DNA of 64,000 nucleotides from a bacterium (GTDB taxonomy: Bacteria; SM23-81; DAOVCL01). The DNA is taken from positions 20,137-84,136 of the forward strand of contig JAOZPP010000003.1 of NCBI GenBank assembly GCA_029932675.1. The letters run 5' to 3'. The notes under the pieces were generated by a model. It saw only the letters and a program-made list of their open reading frames with translations, did not search any database and was not told the DNA's origin. The first letter of the stretch is position 1; each line of letters opens with the position of its first letter. This document shows positions 52,048-62,571 of the stretch, piece after piece. A program made the translations under genes and the position numbers.

Positions 52048-52901
52048 TTAGCCCCCATCCAGGCCCAATGGGTAGGGTATCGACGGATGAACTCCTCCAG
52101 GATTTCCACCCATCTCCCCACTAAAGTGGTCAACTCCCCCGCGGGCTCAATTGGCTGCCCCACCTCTATGAGGTGGAAGTTCTTTTCCAGGTGGATGAAT
52201 AAGGGGACAAGGGGGCAGCCCACCTTCTGGGCCAGAAGGAATGGCCCTAAAGGGATGAGTATTTTTCTTCCAAATAGAGGAAAAGCTCCACGTCTTACCC
52301 CCTTACCTCCTCTGTCGGCAAGCACTCCCACCACTTCCCCCCTTTTTAAGGTTGCTAAAAGCGGCTTAGCCCCTTGGGAGACCGTGACGTTTCGCTCCTT
52401 CCACTGCTCCCTATATTCCACAAGGAGTCTATCTAACCGGGAATCATAGAGTCTTCTTCCCACTACGGTTATGGGATAACCCTTCCAGGAGAGCCAGGCG
52501 GCGATGAGCTCCCAGTTGCCCAGGTGGGCGGTAAGCCCCACCACCCCCTTACCCCTGCGATAGGCCTCCTTAAACCTCTCCCAGCCCTTTACCCTCACTA
52601 AGCCCTCTCTGAAATCCCTTGGTCCTGCCCTCCTTAATGTGTCAACGGCATTACGTCCTAAGTTGAAAAAGACTTCTCTGGCGAGTTCCTTGCTCTCCTT
52701 AGGTCCCATTCCGAAGGCCATCTTTAGACCTTTCAATGTTTTTCTTCTTTGCTCTCTAAGAAGGAAATAAATCAGTTTCCCCAATAGGCCGCAGAACTTA
52801 AGGGAGAACGAGCGTGAAGTAGCCCTATTGAATCGAATAAGCCACTTGGTGAACAGATAAATGGCATAATTCTTAATCCTCTTCTTGAACCTCCACCCCA
52901 T
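52032..52901 (-). CDS. Lipid A late acyltransferase (LpxL/HtrB family)
   Basis: The 289-residue protein has an N-terminal amphipathic/hydrophobic segment and the acyltransferase motif AHLGNWE near residue 125 (H-x4-E type). GVLADRGGKGVRRGAFPLFG follows near residue 190, then PLVPLFIHLE, and the family-typical C-terminal [12 protein letters not shown]. It adds a secondary acyl chain to Kdo2-lipid A. It stands between kdsD and lptC, so lipid A completion and LPS export are in one transcript. Which LpxL/M/P subgroup it belongs to cannot be told. Confidence 0.88.
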   Translation of the reverse strand: MGWRFKKRIKNYAIYLFTKWLIRFNRATSRSFSLKFCGLLGKLIYFLLREQRRKTLKGLKMAFGMGPKESKELAREVFFNLGRNAVDTLRRAGPRDFREGLVRVKGWERFKEAYRRGKGVVGLTAHLGNWELIAAWLSWKGYPITVVGRRLYDSRLDRLLVEYREQWKERNVTVSQGAKPLLATLKRGEVVGVLADRGGKGVRRGAFPLFGRKILIPLGPFLLAQKVGCPLVPLFIHLEKNFHLIEVGQPIEPAGELTTLVGRWVEILEEFIRRYPTHWAWMGANWLAN

Positions 52902-52963
52902 TGTCAGGCTTTATTCCATCTTCGAATTTGGGATTCCATTGCTGAGATCACACCGCAGATGGT

Positions 52964-53920
52964 TTAAAAAACTCCTGATCGCAAGATGTCGTGTAGGTGA
53001 ATTATGCCTATGGGTTTTTTCCTCTCATCGACGACCACCAAACAGGTTATTCCATGCTTCTCCATCAACCTGAGGGCCTCGGCGGCAAGCTTCTCCTTCC
53101 GTATGATCTTGGGATTGGCGATCATTACATCCCTAACCTTAAGGCCGAATATATCCTTCCTCCTCTCCAAAAGCCTCCCTAAGTCTCCATAGACAAATAT
53201 CCCGCAGAGAGTCCCATCCTCATCCACTACAGTGGTTACCCCCCTGTTCCCAGTCAAGACCAATATGGTATCCATCATCGGGGTATCCTTGGCCACAATA
53301 GGGACATCTTTGTCTTTAAGCATCAAGTCCTCTACTGTAAGGAGTAACCTTCTTCCAATGCTTCCTCCCGGATGGAAGTGGGCTAGATCCTCTGGGCCAA
53401 ATCCCCTTCTCTCCAAGATGGCAATGGCTAAAGCATCCCCCATTACCATAGCGGCAGTAGTGCTGGTTGTGGGGATAAGGTCATTGGACCCCGCCTCGTT
53501 ATCCACGCTACAATCCAAGGTTATGTCGCTCTTGGTGGCCAAGAGGGAATTAGGATTTCCGGAGAGGGAGATGATGGGAACACCTAACCTGCGAAAGAGG
53601 GGAAGGAGCCTGAGAAGCTCATCGGTGTCGCCGCTTTTGGAGATCATCACCACCACATCGTCCCTCTGAACTAATCCCAGATCTCCGTGTGCCCCTTCGG
53701 CAGCGTGGAGAAAGAAGGCCGCAGTGCCCGTGGAAGAAAGGGTGGAGGCAAGCTTTTGGGCCACTATACCTGATTTACCCATACCGGTGACAATCACCCT
53801 GCCCTGGCACTCCATAATAAGATCAACGGCTCGCTCAAAGCTCTCATCCACTTTGAGGGAGAGTTCCTCTATGGCCTTAGCCTCTTCTCGGATTACCTCT
53901 TTGGCCCGCTGGATACTCAT
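52964..53920 (-). CDS. kdsD: Arabinose-5-phosphate isomerase (Kdo pathway)
   Basis: The 318-residue enzyme converts ribulose-5-phosphate to arabinose-5-phosphate. An N-terminal SIS domain (residues 35-170: VTGMGKSGIVAQKLASTLSS, MISKSGDTDELLRLLP) is followed by GGSIGRRLLLTVEDLM and a CBS pair (DKDVPIVAKDTPMMDTIL and VRDVMIANPKIIRKEKLA). This matches KdsD/KpsF length. Its ATG overlaps the kdsC stop by 4 bp. Confidence 0.93.
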   Translation of the reverse strand: MSIQRAKEVIREEAKAIEELSLKVDESFERAVDLIMECQGRVIVTGMGKSGIVAQKLASTLSSTGTAAFFLHAAEGAHGDLGLVQRDDVVVMISKSGDTDELLRLLPLFRRLGVPIISLSGNPNSLLATKSDITLDCSVDNEAGSNDLIPTTSTTAAMVMGDALAIAILERRGFGPEDLAHFHPGGSIGRRLLLTVEDLMLKDKDVPIVAKDTPMMDTILVLTGNRGVTTVVDEDGTLCGIFVYGDLGRLLERRKDIFGLKVRDVMIANPKIIRKEKLAAEALRLMEKHGITCLVVVDERKKPIGIIHLHDILRSGVF

Positions 53921-54414
53921 CTCTTAGCCTCCAGGATGAGCTCAACGAACTCCCTTATTGCCCCTTTACCACCATTGGCTCGGGTTATATAGCTGGCTAT
54001 CTCCTTTACCTCAGGCCGAGCATTGGCCACTGCTACAGCTAAGCCCGCCCTCTCCATAGCTGGAAGGTCCTGGAGGTCATCGCCCACGACAGCTATCTCC
54101 TCACTATTTAAACCATACCTTTCCCTCAAGGTTTCAAATACCTTTGCCTTATCTTTAACCCCCAGCCAGACATCCTTCACTCCCAATGCCTCTGCCCTCC
54201 GCTTAGTGGCTTCCAACTGCTTTGCCGTGACGAAAGCAACGATAAGGCCCGCCTCCTGGGCTCTCAAGATCCCCTTCCCGTCCTGGATATCAAACCGGGC
54301 ATACTCCCTCCCCCCTTCATCAACCCATATCCCTCCGTCGGTAAGCACCCCATCCACATCTAAGAAGAGGAGCTTTATCCTCTTCAGTATGGGAAAGAGG
54401 TTAGAGGACCTCAT
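53917..54414 (-). CDS. kdsC: Kdo-8-phosphate phosphatase
   Basis: The 165-residue HAD enzyme has motif I LLFLDVDGVLTDGGIW, motif II VTAKQLEATKRRAEALG (shifted as usual in the cap-less C0 type), and motif III with DDLQDLPAMERAGLAVAV. It removes phosphate from Kdo-8-P to give Kdo. It starts within kdsA's 3' end (14-bp overlap) and runs into kdsD with a 4-bp overlap. Confidence 0.93.
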   Translation of the reverse strand: MRSSNLFPILKRIKLLFLDVDGVLTDGGIWVDEGGREYARFDIQDGKGILRAQEAGLIVAFVTAKQLEATKRRAEALGVKDVWLGVKDKAKVFETLRERYGLNSEEIAVVGDDLQDLPAMERAGLAVAVANARPEVKEIASYITRANGGKGAIREFVELILEAKR

Positions 54415-55234
54415 CCCATCTCCCCCGGGTGGCTTCCAACTCCTTAATCTGGCAGAGGAGCTTCTCTAACTTGCTGAGGGGCCATTGGGAGGCTGAGTCG
54501 CTGAGGGCCTCCTCGGGTTGGGGATGGACCTCCAGGTAGATGGCCTGACAGCCAGCAGCAACGGCTGCCCGCAAAAGGATGGGAACAAATTCCCTTTGGC
54601 CTCCTGACTTTCCCTTTTCTCCCCCGGGGAGTTGAACGCTGTGGGTGGCATCAAATACTACCGGGTAGCCCAGTTTGGCCATAATAGTCAAAGATCTCAT
54701 ATCCACCACTAAGTTGCCGTAGCCGAAAAAGGTCCCTCGCTCGGTGAGGAGTATCCCTCCGTTTCCCGTTGATTCCGCCTTTGCGGCTATATATCCCATA
54801 TCTTGGGGGGCCATAAACTGGCCCTTCTTTATGTTCAGGGGCAGCCCAGAGCGGGCAGCCTGAAGGAGAAGCTTGGTCTGCCGGCAGAGAAAGGCCGGGA
54901 TTTGGATGATATCAGCCACCTGGGCAACGGCCTCCACCTCGGTAGTACAGTGCACATCGGTGAGGACAGGGATTCCGAATTCCTCCTTTACCTTCGCCAG
55001 GACCCTTAACCCTTCCTTTAGGCCCGGTCCAACGAAGGAGCTGATGCTCAAACGGTTGGCCTTGGAGTAGGAAGACTTGAAGATAAAGGGCATATTCACC
55101 CTTTGGGCGATCTCTTTGAGCTCATCCGCAGTTTCCAGTACCATCCCTTCCGACTCTATCACACAGGGACCGGCGATCAAGGCCAGGGGCCTACCAGGAC
55201 CGATGAAGAAGTCCTTTACCTTTACCTCCTTCAT
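54401..55234 (-). CDS. kdsA: 3-deoxy-8-phosphooctulonate synthase (Kdo-8-P synthase)
   Basis: The 277-residue TIM-barrel enzyme condenses PEP and arabinose-5-phosphate. Motifs: LIAGPCVIES near the N-terminus, FKSSYSKANR, TDVHCTTEVEAVAQVADIIQIPAFLCRQT (quoted in part: DIIQIPAFLCRQT), LLTERGTFFGYGNLVVDMRS and VFDATHSVQLPGG. The Cys in the position before the ES pair (AGPCVIES) suggests the metal-dependent class, though that needs an alignment. Its ATG overlaps the hepT stop by 4 bp. Confidence 0.95.
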   Translation of the reverse strand: MKEVKVKDFFIGPGRPLALIAGPCVIESEGMVLETADELKEIAQRVNMPFIFKSSYSKANRLSISSFVGPGLKEGLRVLAKVKEEFGIPVLTDVHCTTEVEAVAQVADIIQIPAFLCRQTKLLLQAARSGLPLNIKKGQFMAPQDMGYIAAKAESTGNGGILLTERGTFFGYGNLVVDMRSLTIMAKLGYPVVFDATHSVQLPGGEKGKSGGQREFVPILLRAAVAAGCQAIYLEVHPQPEEALSDSASQWPLSKLEKLLCQIKELEATRGRWDEVL

Positions 55235-55674
55235 AAAGAGCCTCTGTTGTTCCTTGCTGTTCCTTCAATCCTCAAAAGATCCTCGATAAAAAGCTTAATG
55301 TCTCTTAGCCTATCCTGCAAGATTTCATGGACCTCCTCATCGGTGATGCCCAAATAGAGGTGGACGGTACGGTTCCGTAAATCAATCAACTCACCATGTC
55401 TCTCCATACCTTGCCCCCCAATTAGACCCTCCTGAAACAGCTTTTCGATCACTCCCCTCCTTGATCCAGGCGGAGGCCACCCCCTCTGAGCAATGAGATG
55501 GTAAGCACAATCAAGGAAGGTCTCAACGGAGATCTGAAAAAGGTGCTTTGCTGCAGCAACTTTAGTGAAATCGGAGAGGAAATCCTCCATCCTTAGTTTA
55601 GCCAACCTCGCCAATTTGCTCAGGTTCGCCTCAACCAAGGCTATCCTTTCCTGGAGAACCCTATTTTCCTTCAA
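55231..55674 (-). CDS. hepT: HEPN-family HepT-like toxin ribonuclease
   Basis: The 147-residue all-helical DUF86 protein has the RNase motif R-x4-H-x-Y exactly: Arg100, His105, Tyr107 in LRNRTVHLYLG. In the Shewanella HepT-MntA system that Tyr is the residue AMPylated by MntA to neutralise the toxin. Its 5' end overlaps the nucleotidyltransferase gene by 14 bp, and its stop overlaps kdsA by 4 bp, so a toxin-antitoxin pair sits inside a core LPS operon. Pairing and motifs give good confidence; activity is untested. Confidence 0.85.
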   Translation of the reverse strand: MKENRVLQERIALVEANLSKLARLAKLRMEDFLSDFTKVAAAKHLFQISVETFLDCAYHLIAQRGWPPPGSRRGVIEKLFQEGLIGGQGMERHGELIDLRNRTVHLYLGITDEEVHEILQDRLRDIKLFIEDLLRIEGTARNNRGSL

Positions 55675-56083
55675 CCAGGTACTCCTCCTTTAAGTAATGG
55701 TCAAACAGCTTCCAGAAGAGATCAAGGCTTGGTTTGATGTCCAGATACCTCCTGATGACCGACCAGCGAAATTCGATCTCCTCCTCGGGGTGTGGATCGT
55801 AGATGAGAGAGCCTGTGGAGAGGACCTCAAATTGAAAGGTTACAGGTTTATCGTTTAGGGTTACCACATCCACCTTTTTATCCTTCAAGGCCTCGGCCAC
55901 CAAGCGGGAGAGCTTTAGCTTTTCAGCTAACCTCACCTGATCCTTAAAAAACACTGCTATATCCAGGTCGCTCAAGGGGTTCTCCTCTCCCCTGGCATAT
56001 GAGCCGAAGGGGAAATAGAAATGAAGCAGAACCCAAGTATAGGCTTCCGCATCACTTCCCCTCCGGTTGATACTTATTTTCAT
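55661..56083 (-). CDS. mntA: MntA-like nucleotidyltransferase antitoxin
   Basis: The 140-residue minimal nucleotidyltransferase has GS-x10-DxD exactly: GSYARGEENPLSDLD at residues 27-41. The later KKVDVVTL strand supplies the usual third acidic residue. MntA-type enzymes AMPylate the partner HepT toxin. It follows pyrG by 8 bp and overlaps hepT by 14 bp. The N-terminal 24 residues (including RRGSDAEAY) are less typical, so the start could be slightly further downstream. Confidence 0.85.
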   Translation of the reverse strand: MKISINRRGSDAEAYTWVLLHFYFPFGSYARGEENPLSDLDIAVFFKDQVRLAEKLKLSRLVAEALKDKKVDVVTLNDKPVTFQFEVLSTGSLIYDPHPEEEIEFRWSVIRRYLDIKPSLDLFWKLFDHYLKEEYLVEGK

Positions 56084-56091
56084 TCTCCATC

Positions 56092-58445
<2,354 letters not shown>

Positions 58446-58451
58446 TCAATT

Positions 58452-58480
58452 ATCCTATACCCATTGAGCTCAAATGTCAA
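58452..58480 (-). promoter_or_regulatory. Sigma70-type promoter at the head of the kdsB-mlaD operon
   Basis: TTGACA (58475-58480) and TAGGAT (58452-58457) on the minus strand with 17-bp spacing. About seven bases after the -10 box is the ATG of kdsB (58445), which would make the transcript leaderless or nearly so. Confidence 0.55.
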
Positions 58481-58552
58481 CAAAAAAGTTTCTGGCTCCG
58501 GGCCATCTATGACTCGAATCCACCTAATTTCCAAGGGGTTGTGAGCCCTTAT

Positions 58553-58583
58553 AAAAAAATACGGTGATACCTTACCACCGTAT
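58553..58583 (-). terminator. Rho-independent terminator after gatC
   Basis: On the minus strand ATACGGTG pairs with CACCGTAT (eight perfect base pairs, nine-base loop) and is followed by a T-run (TTTTTTT). It ends gatC before the kdsB operon promoter. Confidence 0.9.
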
Positions 58584-58605
58584 CCAAAGAGGAGCTGATC
58601 CTTAC

Positions 58606-58911
58606 TCAACCCAGTGCTTTAGGAACTTTAAAGTAACCCCCCTCCTTTTGGGGGGCATTCCGGAGAGCCTCCTCTTGAGGAAGGGATTCCTTTACCACAT
58701 CCTCCCTAAACACATTCTTTAAAGGAAGGATATGAGATGTGGGTGGAACATCCTTCAAGTTAAGCTTGCTTAACTGCTCCATATACTCCAGGATTTGCCC
58801 GAGCTGGACGGAGTATCTCTCCTTCTCCTGCTCAGTGAGCTGCAACTTCGCCAACCTGGCAATATGCTCCACCTCTTCAATGGGAACCCTCATCTTTTCT
58901 AAATTTACCAT
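58606..58911 (-). CDS. gatC: Asp-tRNA(Asn)/Glu-tRNA(Gln) amidotransferase subunit C
   Basis: The roughly 101-residue subunit shows PIEEVEHIARLAKLQLTEQE, LGQILEYMEQLSKL and VFREDVVKESLPQEEAL, the GatC pattern. GatCAB amidates misacylated Asp-tRNA(Asn) or Glu-tRNA(Gln). gatA and gatB are not adjacent. I set the start at ATG 58911; the ATG at 58893 would give the more conserved N-terminus, and an ATG at 58959 adds 16 unlike residues. A strong terminator follows. Confidence 0.85.
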   Translation of the reverse strand: MVNLEKMRVPIEEVEHIARLAKLQLTEQEKERYSVQLGQILEYMEQLSKLNLKDVPPTSHILPLKNVFREDVVKESLPQEEALRNAPQKEGGYFKVPKALG

Positions 58912-59058
58912 CTCAGTTCCCAAAAAGCAAGCGATTTTTGTATACCCTCTGGCCTTCAACCTTCCTTCCGGAAACGCTGATCCACCTCTTCCGCTTGGTT
59001 ATAGGAGAAGGAATCGGTATAGGGTGGTTACTATGTGGGGTCATCAACCAAAAAGTCC

Positions 59059-59087
59059 TTGACAGCAAATGGTGTTAATGTTATATT
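59059..59087 (+). promoter_or_regulatory. Strong sigma70-type promoter for the small secreted protein and sigma54 activator
   Basis: TTGACA (59059-59064) and TATATT (59082-59087) on the plus strand, with exactly 17 bp between. The start would be near 59094, about 40 bp upstream of the ATG at 59135. Confidence 0.75.
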
Positions 59088-59134
59088 TGGACATAGATTT
59101 GCTGGTAGATATTTGCCCTGTGAGGTGAGGGATA

Positions 59135-59476
59135 ATGAAAAAATTCGGTATTATCTTGTTGATCATAGCCTTTCTTCTTTCTACAAATAGTTTTCTGCTG
59201 ATGAAGAGGGTCTCTGCTAACACTGGGGAGGAGAGACCTATGCTTATGGCCGCCTGGCCATGGGATTTTTATTACCATAACCCCAAGGGGTCCAACCACA
59301 ATTCTGGCTCTTCGACTATTCAGAATCCAGCCGAAAATCAAAAGACTCCCCAGCAATCCGCAGGGACAACCATCCAATTTCAGGAGAGCAACAAACCAAA
59401 GAACTCTCCTACAGAGAGAAACCTCCGGAGTTGGCTCCTTAAAATTTCCCTCTTTCTGAGAATACTCCTCCACTAA
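59135..59476 (+). CDS. Small exported protein of unknown function
   Basis: The 113-residue protein starts with a hydrophobic signal segment (FGIILLIIAFLLSTNSFLL), then a Trp/Tyr cluster (AAWPWDFYYH), then a polar stretch rich in Asn, Ser, Gln and Pro, and ends with a short hydrophobic segment (WLLKISLFLRILL). No family is recognised. GAGGTGAGG stands a few bases before the ATG. It lies 9 bp upstream of the activator gene in the same direction, so it may be the signal or the periplasmic part of its sensing. Confidence 0.7.
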   Translation: MKKFGIILLIIAFLLSTNSFLLMKRVSANTGEERPMLMAAWPWDFYYHNPKGSNHNSGSSTIQNPAENQKTPQQSAGTTIQFQESNKPKNSPTERNLRSWLLKISLFLRILLH

Positions 59477-59485
59477 GGGCCGGAG

Positions 59486-62284
59486 ATGACAAAGCAACGG
59501 GTAAGAAAAATGGGAGGGTTAAAGGATTCGATTGAGGAGATAGATAAGCTGCTTCTTCCGGGTGGGGACTTGGAATTGGCTGAGGAGAAGGTTGAGATGG
59601 TTTTAAAGGCTCTATCTTCTTCCCACAGCCAGATTGAGGTAGCCAGGGTCTACATACAGGCGGCTCAGGTCAAAGTAGAGTTAGGCAAGTATAAGGAGAC
59701 GGAGAGCTATGGGCTCCGAGCCCTGGACTTACTAAGGGATACTGCCGAGCATAGGTTAAGGGGAAAAGCCCAGTGGTGTCTGGGGCGAGCCTATTTTTAT
59801 CTTGGAAAAATCGACAAATCCCGGATGTTTTTCGAGGATTCTCTGAGCACATATCGCACAATTGGGGACGAACAGGGGAAATTAGATGCAGTAAATGGGC
59901 TAACATTGATTGATTTCGCTGCTTCCGATTGGTTATCTGCCAAGAAGAGGTTAAAATACGCTTATCAAATAAACCAGGAATCAGGCAACCGGCGGGGGAT
60001 GGCCCTTTGCCTCACCAACCTGGCGACTGTATCCATACTTCTTGGAGAACATAATGCTGCGGAAAAAGCCCTCAAGGAGAGCATTAAGATCAAGGAGGAA
60101 TTAGGGGATTTACTTCTCTTAACCCATAGTTGGATTAGCCTGTCGAGGTTATACCTGAGGGAGCGGAGGTGGTCTGAGGCCTCTGGGCTTATCCAGAAGG
60201 CAAGGGAGGTGAGTGAGGGACATACCCTTTCCCGTCAGTTGGCGATGAGCCTGGAGAGTGAAGGCCAGTTATACTTTGAGCGAAAGGAGTATGCCAAAGC
60301 CGAGAAGAGCTATCTGAAAGCCTTAAAAATAGGGGAGCGGATATCCCCTGAGGGGGACATCGTCTCAGAGGTTTCTCGCAAGCTGGCTGATTTGTATGTA
60401 GCTATCAAGGAGTTTGATAAGGCGGTTAAATATGGCCAAAGGGCTCTGGAGGTCTCCACCAAGCTGGGGGACAGATTTGAGCAAGGCTGTTGTCATCGGG
60501 CCTTAGCTGTGGCGTATCATTTAAAGGGGTTAAGGGATAGATCCCAGGAGGAGTTTGCTAAAGCTATCTCTATTTTACGCTCCATAGGGGACAGGTTTGA
60601 ACTGGCCCATACCCTATTAGCTCAGGGGGAGCTAAGGGGTGAGCTTGAGCTCTTGCAGGAAGCCCAGAGGCTCTTTGCCCAAATCCAAGGGGCAGAGTTC
60701 TACCAGGCCCTGGCTTTGCTCCAGATTGCTAAGGCAGAGCCATCCTGCAAGGTGGCCGTTGAATATCTAAGGGAAGCGGAAAAGATACTGCGAGCTAAGG
60801 GGGAAGGTGAGAAGCTCAAGGAAGTGGAGAGCCTAAAGGTTGAGCTTAACAGGAAGCTAATCCAACCTACAACTGAAAAGTATAAGGTTCTGAAGGGTCT
60901 GGCCTCGCCGGGGGTAGGGGATATCTTTGAGGGGTTAGTCAGGGAGCTCGAGGCAGACCAGGGGTTTATTGCCTATCGAAGCAGAGGTGAGATGGTAATA
61001 GGGAGGACTCACAACCTTGCCCAAGAGGAGGCGAGTAAGGTTCTCTCCCTTTTAAGCGATGAAAATGGTTTCCAAGCAGGTGAGCCCTTTATCCTTTATG
61101 ACACAGCGCTTGATGATCGCTTCTCCTCTTTGGGGGCAGGTAGCGTAATGATCACCTCCTTTACCAGCGGGGGCAATGGTGAGGCAGGAGGTTATCTCTA
61201 TTTGGCTCGGCTGAGGGAGAGGGAACCCTTCTTGGAGAAGGAATATGACCTGTTCTATACCCTTTCGCACTTAGCTGAAAAGGCTATCTCGGAGCAGAGG
61301 CAGAGGGAGTTGGAGGAAGAGTTGGTCTCCCTAAAGAGGGGATCGAAGATAATCACTCACAGCCCTAAGATGCTGAGGGTAATGGAAGTAATTGAGTTAG
61401 CCAAGAACACTGATGCAACTATCCTCTTAATGGGGGAAACAGGAACGGGCAAAGACTTCCTGGCTAGGAAAATCCACCAGGGGAGTCACAGGGGAGATAA
61501 GAGCTTTGTGGAGATACATTGTGGGCCAATGCCCAAAGAGCTGGTAGAGTCAGAGCTGTTTGGTCATGAAAGGGGTGCTTTTACCGGGGCTATCTCTCGC
61601 AAGTTGGGGCGGCTGGAGCTTGCGGCAGGAGGGACCCTCTTCCTCAACGAGATAGGGGAACTGCCAGAATCCACTCAGGTGAAGCTATTGAGGTTTTTAG
61701 ATACCAACGAACTGGAGAGGTTAGGGGGAAACGAGACCATAAAGGTGGACACCAGGGTGATAGCGGCCACCAACAGGGATTTGAAGGCAGAGGTGGATAG
61801 GGGGAGGTTTCGGAAGGATCTCTACTACAGGTTGAATATGTTCAGTGTGGAGCTACCGCCGTTGAGGGAGAGGGAGGAGGACATACCCCTTTTGGCTCAA
61901 CATTTCCTAAAGCTCTATGGGGATAAGCATGAGAAGAAAATTCAGGGGATGGCTCCTGAGGTTTTGCGGGCACTGATGGAGTATGACTGGCCGGGTAACA
62001 TAAGGGAGTTGGAGCATGTGATTGAAGTGATGGTAATAGCGGCCAGGGATGGAGAGGAGATTGGTTCAGAGCTATTGCCAAATGCACTCCTGAAATCCTT
62101 TCCACCAGGAGGCTCCTGCACCCTTCCCGGGAAGCTCGCCTCTATAGAGAAGGAGGCCATTTGTGATGCACTGAAGCGAACCAAGGGGATAAAAACGAGA
62201 GCAGCTCAGATATTAGGGATACATGAAGCTACACTACGGAGCAAAATGAAGAAATATAAGATAGAGGGGGTAATGGACAATTAA
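59486..62284 (+). CDS. TPR/GAF-type sigma54-dependent transcriptional activator
   Basis: The 932-residue regulator has about 440 residues of TPR repeats (for example ALCLTNLATVSILLGEHNAA and KAEKSYLKALKIGE), a GAF-like module (about 460-605), and a AAA+ domain. That domain has Walker A GETGTGKD at 650-657, GAFTGA at 697-702 (the sigma54 contact loop), Walker B GGTLFLNEIGEL with Asn at 721 where most have Asp, and YDWPGNIRELEHV. A Fis-type HTH closes the protein (TRAAQILGIHEATLRSKMKK). There is no receiver domain, so sensing is through TPR/GAF. It follows the small secreted protein gene by 9 bp and ends at a perfect terminator. Confidence 0.92.
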   Translation: MTKQRVRKMGGLKDSIEEIDKLLLPGGDLELAEEKVEMVLKALSSSHSQIEVARVYIQAAQVKVELGKYKETESYGLRALDLLRDTAEHRLRGKAQWCLGRAYFYLGKIDKSRMFFEDSLSTYRTIGDEQGKLDAVNGLTLIDFAASDWLSAKKRLKYAYQINQESGNRRGMALCLTNLATVSILLGEHNAAEKALKESIKIKEELGDLLLLTHSWISLSRLYLRERRWSEASGLIQKAREVSEGHTLSRQLAMSLESEGQLYFERKEYAKAEKSYLKALKIGERISPEGDIVSEVSRKLADLYVAIKEFDKAVKYGQRALEVSTKLGDRFEQGCCHRALAVAYHLKGLRDRSQEEFAKAISILRSIGDRFELAHTLLAQGELRGELELLQEAQRLFAQIQGAEFYQALALLQIAKAEPSCKVAVEYLREAEKILRAKGEGEKLKEVESLKVELNRKLIQPTTEKYKVLKGLASPGVGDIFEGLVRELEADQGFIAYRSRGEMVIGRTHNLAQEEASKVLSLLSDENGFQAGEPFILYDTALDDRFSSLGAGSVMITSFTSGGNGEAGGYLYLARLREREPFLEKEYDLFYTLSHLAEKAISEQRQRELEEELVSLKRGSKIITHSPKMLRVMEVIELAKNTDATILLMGETGTGKDFLARKIHQGSHRGDKSFVEIHCGPMPKELVESELFGHERGAFTGAISRKLGRLELAAGGTLFLNEIGELPESTQVKLLRFLDTNELERLGGNETIKVDTRVIAATNRDLKAEVDRGRFRKDLYYRLNMFSVELPPLREREEDIPLLAQHFLKLYGDKHEKKIQGMAPEVLRALMEYDWPGNIRELEHVIEVMVIAARDGEEIGSELLPNALLKSFPPGGSCTLPGKLASIEKEAICDALKRTKGIKTRAAQILGIHEATLRSKMKKYKIEGVMDN

Positions 62285-62311
62285 ACTCCCTTAGAAAAGA
62301 GTGCAGATACT

Positions 62312-62342
62312 AACCACTTGAGAAGACTCAAGTGGTTTTTTT
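62312..62342 (+). terminator. Rho-independent terminator after the sigma54 activator
   Basis: AACCACTTGAG pairs with CTCAAGTGGTT across a four-base loop, followed by a run of T. It isolates the activator from the downstream sigma54-type promoter. Confidence 0.93.
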
Positions 62343-62365
62343 ATTCCCTGGGATTGGACCATAAG

Positions 62366-62399
62366 GTTAAATTTAACGTAATTCTCCACGATTAATCGT
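62366..62399 (+). promoter_or_regulatory. Two 12-bp perfect palindromes, possible enhancer sites
   Basis: GTTAAATTTAAC (62366-62377) and ACGATTAATCGT (62388-62399) lie ten bases apart, roughly 185-205 bp upstream of the sigma54-type promoter. That distance is typical for enhancer-binding activators. A/T-rich palindromes also arise by chance, and the two sequences differ from each other. Confidence 0.35.
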
Positions 62400-62571
62400 A
62401 TGTTTTCACGAGTTTATAAATACCAAGATACAAAAGCATCATCGCCGATTAGGCCCTTTTATGGTCGTGATAATCCACGAATTCTGCGGAATTCCCAAAA
62501 TAGAGAAGTCTATCAGCATGGATAACTCAAAAAATAGCAACGACTTAAAATCTTCCTTTGGATGATCTGAT

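Noticed and set aside
58490-58552. tRNA-like segment on the minus strand (GGGCTCACAACCCC anticodon-like loop and GGATTCGAGTC)
   Set aside because: The T-stem does not pair and no acceptor or D arm can be built; at most a degraded tRNA fragment.
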